A stretch of 64,000 bases of DNA from Patellaria atrata CBS 101060 (Eukaryota > Ascomycota > Dothideomycetes > Patellariales > Patellariaceae), in NCBI GenBank assembly GCA_010093705.1, contig MU006092.1, positions 68,623 through 132,622 of the forward strand, written 5' to 3'. This document shows positions 55,397 to 64,000 of this stretch, piece after piece. A program made the translations under genes and the position numbers. Below the pieces are notes generated by a model, which worked only from the letters and a program-made list of their open reading frames with translations, searched no databases and was not told the DNA's origin. Numbering within the stretch: the first letter of the stretch is position 1; each line of letters starts with the position of its first letter.

Positions 55397-56141
55397 TTAG
55401 GCCTTCTTGACAGCTTCTTCCTCTTCAACGCTGGTGTTGCTGCTATTCGTCGATTCCTTCTCCGAATCATCGATAGTGGCACCATGCAGTTCTTCCTCGA
55501 AGACAGGTTCTGGATCAATAGTCTCGAACTTAGTCTTGAAGTCTTTTGGACCGGCTGTTGAGCTATTGGAGCGACGACGTGGGTTCGTCATATTATACGC
55601 ATAGTCTTGGATCTCGTCACCGTCGCGGCCCCTACGTAAAGGTAGAGGTTAGTCAGGGAGCAATGAATAGATGAAGTATCGGATATAATCTACCAATTGC
55701 CTTTACCGCTGCCGTCCTTCTTTGTCTTCTTCGGGTCTTGGTCGACATGACCATGCTTGGCGAAATAGCGAGGAAGATGCTGTTCTGGTTCAGCGGTTCC
55801 GTCAACGAGTCCAGCGTGATCACGATCGTTGGCTTTGTGTGAACGAGTCACTTTGATCTTATGTTAGTGATGTGCTTTACCGCATATAAGGTAGTTCTCT
55901 GGTCAAATGTGGCGGGGCATGAAATGCATGAGGTGCTGGAAGATGGGGGAATTGGCGGGTAATGCATGGTAGTAGCCGGATCAGTACGGAATAGTAGAAA
56001 TCGAGATGAAGGGTAATTGTCCAGGACTTTCAGGATGGATGTGAATTACGTCGAAGTGAGAAATCAAAAGGAAAGACGTGGGGAGCTAGGAAGGGCAATT
56101 GCATCGGAAGATCAAAGGAGGGGTATGTGAGTGTACTTACT
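55397..56141 (-). CDS. STF2/TMA10-like protein with a start codon split by an intron
   Basis: Model complement(join(55397..55631,55694..55850,56141)), 130 aa. Related to yeast Stf2/Tma10, small hydrophilic proteins associated with the F1Fo-ATPase inhibitor system and stress tolerance. Diagnostic sequence is YFAKHGHVDQDPKKTKKDGS, GKGNWGRDGDEIQDYAYN and NPRRRSNSS, then DFKTKFETIDPEPVFEEELH. No ATG precedes the conserved frame in exon 2. Splicing the 290-base leader intron (GTAAGT at 56140; CACTAAC branch; ATCAAAG end at 55851) joins a final A of exon 1 to TGACTCGT and creates the ATG, giving MTRSHKAN, very like yeast MTRTNKW. The second intron is 62 bases. A non-ATG start is the alternative. 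Confidence 0.82.
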
Positions 56142-57372
56142 TGTTGTCTTAGGGGGAGTTGCAAGCTAAGTGGATGAAATTGGGAGGTATCTGGAAAAAC
56201 GTCGAGTGCAAAGTTGTTGTAGCCAAGGTGACGATGAGTAGAGGAATGAGAAGATTTTAAGTTGGAGCTCTGGGAGGTTTAATGGATGATGAGATTGGGG
56301 TTCCCCTCGCGTGACCACCATACTCGGCGAGCTTGGACCGGTGGCTTTGTAGTCACGTTGCAGATCAATCTATCTTGCCTACCTAACCAGTTGCTTGTTT
56401 ACGTTCGGTACCTTGCAGCTTTCATCCTGATGGAATCTTCGAGATATTCAGGTCAACATGTTTCGATGGTATTATTGGGGCTGGTGGCTCTAATTAACAA
56501 GCTCAGATATTCAGTAGTCGAAAGAGGTTAAGTGATTCATGTACCTATGGCTACCCCTCAAGGACATACTCTTAATCCCACAAGATCTAGAGTACTATAC
56601 TTTGTATCAGCACACGGACAGAAGTCTTAACCACCCGATTTTGTGTCTCATTATTTGGGCGCGCGAAGTTTGGCGGAGTCCGCAAGTTTCGGGAAAAGTT
56701 CCATAAGCAATGGCCAACTTATGTACTTGTGGCTTCATGATTCGGATTCTGGTTCTAGTGAATTCATTCTTCGATAGTAAGAGAGAGGGGAGTAAAACCC
56801 AAGCATACTTGCACTGCACTCAATACGGAGTACTGCAAGAAGCGGTCGAAGCAGCCAGCTCAGTTAAAGGCTGTTATAACTTAGTCCTTCCAGGAACCGC
56901 TAACCCAAGAGCTTTCCCCGTACCCCGGATTCTAGCCTTTGCAGATGGAATCCCGCTTACCTATTTCAAGTTAGATGCAGGATTCGTCCCGTTCGGATGC
57001 CTACCTTACTTGTAGTAGGCTGGGCTGTCAGTGAACGCACGGACTATGTACCGGTAAGGTACTGCCGTTATGTACCGCTTACGGAATGGCTTTTATCACG
57101 TGAGCTTCATGTAGACAGTGCCGAGTGAATAATATACCGGACTTGTTCCGCCAATCATAGACTGTTATAGGTAAAAGTGGGATTCTGTCAGCGTTCATGT
57201 TATCAGTAACTTTCTCCGAGGCAAGCACTAACTACTGCGGAAAGTCTAATTTTTTGCTTTCAAATCCACTTCTCTCCTACGGAAGCCCCAAATAATAGCG
57301 TATGATTCTCTGTATTCACTTCTGGGTCGACAATACAATTGTTCCTTACCAGTTCTCCAACTCTGTGCAGTA
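56142..57372. other. Divergent intergenic region
   Basis: Promoters of the STF2-like gene (with its 5' UTR) and DRE2. No coding sequence was recognised; the open frame at 56710-57015 has no known motif. Confidence 0.4.
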
Positions 57373-58445
57373 ATGTCGCCCTCCATTACTTTGGACCTTG
57401 AGTCCGACTTCAACCCCTCTACCGCCGCTCCACACTCCCTACTGAAAACAAGCCAGCGCACACTCCTTCTCGCTCCGCCCTCGATATCTGCTCATCCCGA
57501 AGCGCTAGACCGTATATTTGAAGCTCATGATCGGAGTGTCACAGACATTCAGATGCTCGACCGCCTTGCCCTAGGATTAGCTGCCTTGCCCTCGGAGACG
57601 TACGATCTCATTCTCCTGCTGACAGATGCGGATGGGTCTCGTCTAGAGAGCCAAAAACTACTTGGGAGAGAGCTGATCGGTAAGCTGGTACAGTCATTGA
57701 AGGCTGGTGGCAAGTTCCGAAGTCAGGATGGACAATATGGTCTCAATAACGACGAAAGAACAGAAGCAATACTAGCAGGTTTAGTTCAAGAAGAGAGTAA
57801 TTTCAGCAAACCGAACGATTCAGAGAGTCACTCCGTTCCACTGCGTCTCGGAAGAAAAGCCAATGCTGCTGCCAATACAACGACAAATGGAGCGGTCACG
57901 CTAGCCTCGAATGGGAAGCGGAAGAGTTTCGATGCACAACCTGTCAAGCCCGCAGGCGTAGGTTTCGTTGACTTTAGCGACGACTTTGGTGTCCCATTGG
58001 TGACTGGTGAGGATGATGAGTTAATCGATGAGGATGATCTACTTACCGAAGAGGATCTTACGCGACCAATAATCCAACGTGAGTGTTGAAATCAATAGTT
58101 TTCCTCTGGAACCGAGCTGATGGCTGATGTGTTGCAGCTGCAGAATGCAGACCCAAAGCAGGCAAGAGACGCCGGGCATGTAAGGATTGCACGTGTGGGC
58201 TGAAAGAGAAGATCGAAGCGGAGGATAGTGCGAAACGAACTGCTGCTGACAACGCGCTCAATACCATGAAACTCGGTGTGGATGATTTGACGGAGGTCGA
58301 CTTTACTGTTCAAGGTAAAGTTGGCAGTTGTGGTAACTGCGCGTTGGGAGATGCGTTTCGATGTGACGGCTGCCCGTATATTGGACTCCCTGCGTTCAAA
58401 CCGGGGGAAGAAGTGAGGTTACTTAATAACGATATCCAGTTATAA
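57373..58445 (+). CDS. DRE2: Cytosolic Fe-S cluster assembly factor DRE2 (anamorsin)
   Basis: Model join(57373..58078,58138..58445), 337 aa. It accepts electrons from Tah18 and feeds the cytosolic iron-sulphur assembly machinery. The N-terminal methyltransferase-like domain ([39 protein letters not shown]) is typical of fungal Dre2. The linker carries [20 protein letters not shown] and a strongly acidic stretch. The C-terminal CIAPIN1 domain has the [2Fe-2S] motif ([20 protein letters not shown]) and the twin CX2C motif ([20 protein letters not shown]) with the usual [10 protein letters not shown] ending. The 59-base intron falls just before the first cysteine motif and joins IIQ to PAEC. Exon 1 alone would end in ECx, imitating a shorter frame. 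Confidence 0.96.
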
Positions 58446-59076
58446 TATTTACACAAAATTCAGTGGTGGGTGGATCGCGGGAATCCTCTTTGGGTGGTTC
58501 ATCTAACATGGGACCTGCTACCTTTTCTGGGATTCGTTTCATAAGGGGCGGAGTAGACAAACCACCTCCAGCGTGTTTGCTAAGAGATGTATGTATTTGA
58601 CTCAAAACCACTGGTGTCAAAGAGTAACTGCGGTCCTAGCTGGATCACTTTCTGTAGATAGCGATTTAATCCGAGAATAAACGCCATAATGTTACTGTTC
58701 GTGCAGACATCAAGCTTGCACTTTGAAATAGAGCTGTCGAGTGACCTGTAAATGATACATTAGAGGCACATGATCAACACAAATTCATCTGCAGAATGAG
58801 CATTGACATGTTAAAGCTTATAGATGTTTTATGCCTTTGATCAGTCCGGGTGAGCCGTTAATAGAAAGGTGTGGTGGATTTAATATGTCTTGGCACGATC
58901 TTACCTTAAAAGTTACAACTCACTTGGTCCTTGCGCGCTTTTGCGAGCTTTCTCGAGTTGAACCTAAGTCAACAACAAAAGGCTCCTCACCAACGATAGC
59001 GGGAAGCTGACCTCACTTCATCCTCTCCTTCCTTTCTTCGGACTTTGCGTCTTTCATTTCCATTTACTGCGTTATC
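58446..59076. other. Intergenic region between DRE2 and NUP133
   Basis: 3' UTR of DRE2 and promoter of NUP133; nothing else seen. Confidence 0.4.
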
Positions 59077-62000
59077 ATGTTTTCTCCAGATGCAACTATA
59101 CACAGCGGCCACACGAACTCGCTCCGCAACCCGCGACGGCGCCAGCGCAACGACTCTGAAGGCGTTCGCCATCCTCGAAAGCGAAGCAAAATCTCTAGCG
59201 AGACATTCTCCCCATCTCCTGATAAAATCCCCAATGGAAATGGGTTCCTAGGTGTTAATGGTCATGCGCGGAACGAAAATCGAGCTGAAAGCGTCTCCCT
59301 TCGAGAAGTCCCTGTGCGAGAAAAGAAACTCAATGGCGTGGGGAAGAGGGCCACGAAAGGAGACGGGAGCATTGTTCTCGTAGGATAAGCCAAACGATTG
59401 CCATCTCGCGTGGGTATAGCTGACAGAAATCATCCTAGACACAGAATCCACACTATAGCGTTAGACAGCTACCGTCGATCCCCGATCAACTGGAAGCGGA
59501 GTCAAGTATGCTATTCCAATCAACCATATACTTTGAAGGTCTCACTAGCTGATACACGGATGTAGCTCCTTATCGTGGATCATCTCTTCCATTTTCAAAT
59601 TTGGCATTAGCTCTCACATTTAACAAAGCTTTTATTTGGGATTATACGCTCCCAACAACATCGCCTACTACTCGGACTGTGGACTTGCCGTACTCGACAA
59701 GACTCACCGAACCACTTCCATTAGGGTCTTTGGTTACAAGTGGCCCTTCGAGAGAGGTAGGGCTCGTAGTAGTCTTTCCTAGTACAGGACATATCAAGTT
59801 TTGGGAGGATGTCGACAATGTTGCATCTCTCAATCTCTTGAAGAACCATCGCGGGGGCCTTGATAGCAAGGTTCACCTTCCAGACAAAGCAACAATTACC
59901 GAAATAATCGACGCAGGTCATGCCGGCTTCATTCTCCTCCTCAGCAATGGTCAGCTGGCGCAACTTATGGTCCGAGACTCTCAAGGACGGTCAAATATCA
60001 ATGTTGACTTCCTTCCGTTCGACGGAACGAGCGCAAATAATGGTCTGTTCTCCATTTCCGGTTTTGGAAAAATATTCCGTGTTCATAAGTGCAAACATGA
60101 TATTGCTGCTGCTAAAGTTCGACCATCGACAACAAAGGGTCAGATGGAGGTTGTGGCGACAAGTTCCTCTGGTTTGTTTAAGATTTGGAATATCAACTGG
60201 TCCGGTCAGCACGCACTTGACTTCGAGGTGGATGCTCATGAGGAAATCGCTGCAGCCGTCTACTCCGATCTCGACCACGATTCAAGTCATAACTCAACTA
60301 TAAAGGTGATTGACTTTGCGTTTCTACCGGAACCTTTTGGGACGATAAGCGATGTTGCGAGACAAAAATCAAAACGGACCATTCAGACCTTGGCCTTAGT
60401 GTCTGTTGCTAATACTTCTAGTTTGCGCTACTCATTAGTCGAAGTTGACCTTCATTCTGGAGGTTCAGACATACGCCGTGCCTTTCCCCTTGATTCTTAC
60501 CGAAGTTCTATCACAAACCACGACTGCAAAGTACCAAAGTTGCTGCTCCCGCACCCGGGGCATACGGTTACCATAGTATTCGAGGATGCTGTTGTGCTAG
60601 CTTCGCTGCAGATTAAAGAGTCGAGTCCGGAGAGTCAACTGTTAGCCGACTCTGGAGAACTCCAATCGCCGTATCAAGATTGTTTCTACCTCAATATCAA
60701 AGACGGGTTTTCGCTTCAGGGACACGAGATCGAAGATCGGACTGGAAAGGATACTCTGTCTCAATGTATATTATTCTCATACCCAGCTGGAATAGTACGA
60801 ATCACTACCCTAGATCCTGAAAAATTTGATAACGGCACGGATACCGCTCGCGTTACCGCTAAAAGCAAGATAGAGCAGGTTGTATTCTTTAGTGGTGTAC
60901 CCGGCCAAATCATCGACTTCTCCCGTAAGCCGGAATTGCAATTCTCCAATGACGAGGTTGAGTTGGCGGCTCTTCATGTCAGTAAAGATATCCTGAGATC
61001 GAATTCCGAAACCTTCCAGGCTATGGCCTTCAATATGGATCGACAACTCTCGATGCGTGCGCAATCACTGCATCTTTTGGCTGTGTATATTTCAGCAAAC
61101 TATCCATCGATATCGCATTCTTGTAAGTGGAAACTTCTCCGGGATGCTGAAAAACTAGCCAGTGTAAGAAAGGTTTGGAAATATCATGACCGAAACCTAC
61201 AGAACGAAACACCTCAACAGCGGCTACTTCTCCCAGAATGGCTCGAAATAGTTCATGGTCGTCATAAGACGGAGGCCCGCGTGGAAATAGGTGAGCTTGA
61301 CTTGGTACGCCAATGGTTCACGAGGGATGTATCTCGCTGGGAATCACTGGTACCATCTGCGTATGCTTATCTACAGGTCAACTGCAAGGGGGGCGGCTTT
61401 GCTCTGGCTGACCTCCTACATCAAGCTTTGGAAACCGTTGAGATTGTATACGGCTCACTTCACGCAGCTTTGGAATTCAGAGAGCTGCATGCGGAAAATT
61501 ACGGTCTGATCGGCGAGGATTTTGAAAACGGCATTCTCCGAAGTAACTACGAAGGGCTCCCAGAGTTTTGGACATCTTCACACAATCTCGTTAACACAAC
61601 AAGAACATTGGTGAAATTGGTTTCACAACAAATTGGCAGACCCGACGATGATATAGACGACACATTGAATGCTGAAGTAGCTCAGTCACTCCCTAAACTC
61701 GCTAGACTCTGTTGCGTACTCAACATTGAGCGGTATACATGGTATTTACACCAGGATGACGCGGAAAAACGAGTCATTGGGGAGAGAATCAAGAGAGAAT
61801 TTGATACGGTTGTCCAGCATGAATTACTCACTGCCCTTAATTTAGCGGATCAACAAGAACAAGGGATCGAAATTGCCGAATGGCTTCGCAACATGACCGA
61901 ACTCGTCAATCTCATCTCCACACAGTTCAATATGTTGTTTGATACAGTGAGAGACTTTGGAGACAGAGAAGGCCAATACAAATCTATGGCTGATAACCAA

Positions 62001-63353
62001 CTTGATATTGCCAAAGAGCGCCTCCAACATTTCTTCAACAAATATGGCAACGATTTTGCGACCCCATACTTTCTAAGATACCTCGAAACAAAACAACCGG
62101 CTTTGATTTTCAACCCTAGTATGTCTAATTCGCAATATCGCAAAGAATTCTTACAAGCGGACCCCAGCCGCGCCAAATTGAGATGGATCAATGAGGTGAT
62201 AGTCGAAAAGAACCCTCACGAAGCTGCGAATGCTCTTCTGACCGTAGCCGAGACACAAGAGACAAACATTTGGTGTAAGAAGGTTGAGTTGTCGATTGCG
62301 AAGCTTTCCCTGCTTGCAGCCGACAAAATCGCCGCTCTCCAGAGAAACTCCACCGAACTCAAGCTCACTACACTTCAAAACAAGCTATACAATCATATTA
62401 GCCTTACTGTACTAGAATCCCTAGATCAAGACTCGGCCCTAGATCTTGTTATGGGTACGTACGCAGCTAAGCGTGTACATCGACGTCCCGGTGTTAGGCA
62501 AGTCATCCGCCTCGGCTTCGAGCTTCTGATCAATCAACGTGTGCTCGACGCGGACATGCTTATTGATATCTTGACTCTAATGGACCACGAAAAGAGTCAG
62601 TCGAGCGCAGACGATATCAGTGGACAGCAATTTTATCTCGCTCTGGATGTGCTTGCAACATCTAAGTCTAGCAAGAGTCCGTTCATATACGAGTCCCTTC
62701 AGAAACTCATTTGGAAGAGATGTTACTTTATGGATGACTGGAACACGATCAATAAGACAGAAGGAAAGTCGGATGAGCATGTTGGCCGGGTGTTGCAGAA
62801 AACAGTACTCTTCAGGACACTGAAAGCATGCGCAAAGGCCAGTAAGTTGCGTCCTCTCACTTTCGCTTCACGCCGTAATAGCTCGTTGTAATACGGTCTG
62901 CTAACTGCAATACTAGCTCTACTAAAGGGCGCACCTCATGTGATCCCGATTCCTCCATCGGAATGTGTATCTGCGGGGTGTTCTCCTCAAGAGCTCATCC
63001 ATCGTTTCCCTTCGGAGGATATGCATCATCACGTCATGTCGGATAATGCCAAAGATGGCGAACAACTAACTAAGTACATAGAGCATGCCCGTTTAGATGA
63101 GTGGGTTAAAGCGTGTGATGACTTGGCTATTCAAATAGTGAATAAGGAAGGGGATGATGAGGCAGAAGAGAAGAGACTAGAGCAGGAGGGTGTGCTGGGA
63201 TGGAAAGAAAAGCCTTCGACTGACTGGGTGTTGGAAGAAGAAGACGACGAGAGAGTGACAGGGGCTCGAAGTGCTGCCACAAGCACATTTAATGGAGATG
63301 ATGAGGCTGAAGGAAGCGGGGAGCAGAGCGATACTGAGATGGGAGGTATGTAG
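59077..63353 (+). CDS. NUP133: Nucleoporin NUP133
   Basis: Model join(59077..59379,59439..59505,59566..62841,62917..63353), 1360 aa. A scaffold subunit of the Y-shaped (Nup84/Nup107-160) complex of the nuclear pore. The N-terminus is basic and disordered (RNPRRRQRNDSEGVRHPRKR). A beta-propeller follows (FNKAFIWDYTLPTTSPTTR, GLVVVFPSTGHIKFWEDVDN, EVVATSSSGLFKIWNINWSG). From about residue 560 the protein is an alpha-helical stack ending in the conserved Nup133/Nup155-type region (GNDFATPYFLRYLETKQPAL, KRVHRRPGVRQVIRLGFELL, YESLQKLIWKRCYFMDDWNT). The C-terminus is acidic. Introns of 59-75 bases all keep phase, and the short second exon (67 bases) is required to link the tail to the propeller. 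Length fits filamentous ascomycete Nup133. Confidence 0.95.
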
Positions 63354-64000
63354 GACGTGCGTGATATAGGCTCGCGCCTAATCGCGGTCTTTTACTTAAG
63401 CTTTGGTGAAGCCACTCTTAGGCGCGGTTTCTTGTACATATCATATTCCGCAGCGGGATTGCATACGGTTGGCGTTGAGCGTGCATGCTCCATTTGGGGA
63501 ATATCGTGATGCTGGATGCATCACCGCTGACAACTAGTCTGGATGGGTTGGGCGTTTTTATAGTTTAAAAGTTCAAAGACGTTAGAGTGATATATGTACA
63601 CTCAGGCTTTGGAAGACGTCTCATGTTGAGTGTTGTACTGTACCCATATACCGATACAACCATAGCATCGAAACCAAAGGCGACGTGCAGACTTTAAGGG
63701 TAAGTATCTGTAGAAGGTGGGTTTAGATTTCTTGTCAGATACAGTCGTGCTCTTGATTGCAGTAAGTTCGGGGTCGTCTAGAAGATACAGTGTGGGCCTG
63801 CGTGGATGCCGCACTCCGGAGAAGGCTCCTACATGATACCTTATTGTACCTGCATAAGGGTAACTTACAGGACCGGTTACATTACCTGACAGTTGTTAAT
63901 CCTGCGACTTAAATATCGTACTGTACTGTACGATATTATATAGATGAAAGAAGAGAGTCTACCTTAAGTACTCTCACCCCAGTATAGTGGAGGGATGCAA
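63354..64000. other. 3' flank of NUP133
   Basis: No gene is supported. It holds two GTACTGTAC words and one longer inverted repeat near the end of the window. Confidence 0.4.
63913..63936. repeat. Perfect 9-bp inverted repeat around GTACTGTACTGTAC
   Basis: Arms ATATCGTAC and GTACGATAT flank a 6-base spacer (TGTACT). It belongs to the GTACTGTAC-type words that recur between genes in this window. Confidence 0.7.

Noticed and set aside
55851-56140. ATGs inside the STF2 leader intron as alternative starts
   Set aside because: The frames they open run into stops and do not enter the conserved protein.

Overview
This window is nuclear DNA from a filamentous ascomycete (Pezizomycotina). Three things point that way: many genes are cut by short introns of about 50-60 bases with GTATGT/GTAAGT-type donors and CTAAC/CTGAC branch sites; two Zn2Cys6 regulators are present; and several Pezizomycotina-typical families occur (DUF8021, DUF7924, a NirA-like regulator, a mitochondrial PPR protein, fungal Nup133). 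I cannot resolve the class or species. A run of 100 Ns inside a minisatellite shows that this is a draft scaffold. All exon joins given here were worked out by hand from reading frame, splice consensus and expected family motifs; none was checked against RNA.

Layout, left to right. 0.5-4.3 kb: a mitochondrial NAD+ carrier, a small one-membrane-span protein and a secreted DUF8021 protein. 4.3-8.6 kb: gene-poor, with a broken DUF7924 gene. 8.6-13.1 kb: MPP10 (U3 snoRNP), then a 9-bp minisatellite interrupted by the assembly gap. 13.1-20 kb: a six-exon VTC5-like SPX membrane protein, an eight-exon short-chain dehydrogenase whose 583-base first intron holds a small membrane-protein reading frame, and mitochondrial malonyl-CoA:ACP transacylase. 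20-23.3 kb: gene-poor. 23.3-25.6 kb: a Zn2Cys6 cluster fused to a hexapeptide acyltransferase. 26.9-31.9 kb: divergent bL17m and MIC12 (both mitochondrial), then an R3H-SUZ RNA-binding protein. 32.8-42.3 kb: a zinc-knuckle/RS protein with a probable AT-AC intron, cwf18, a PPR protein and a TCP11/SOK1 protein. 43.8-51.6 kb: a NirA-like regulator, ribosomal protein uS12 (RPS23), a conserved coiled-coil protein, the complex I PSST subunit and TRAPP subunit TCA17. 51.7-63.4 kb: AFG1-like ATPase, a HET-domain remnant, an STF2-like protein whose start codon is split by an intron, DRE2 and NUP133.

The genes do not form one pathway. They are mostly housekeeping, and mitochondrial function is well represented: NAD+ import, mitochondrial fatty-acid synthesis, mitoribosome, MICOS, complex I, AFG1 quality control, PPR RNA handling and an ATP-synthase-linked STF2 protein. 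RNA metabolism is a second theme: MPP10, R3H-SUZ, zinc-knuckle/RS and cwf18. Many neighbours are arranged head to head over 200-500 bp or tail to tail over less than 100 bp. The points most worth a second look are the AT-AC intron, the start codon split in STF2, the membrane micro-ORF in the dehydrogenase intron, and the acyltransferase fusion with a displaced catalytic histidine. I found no convincing new multi-gene system.
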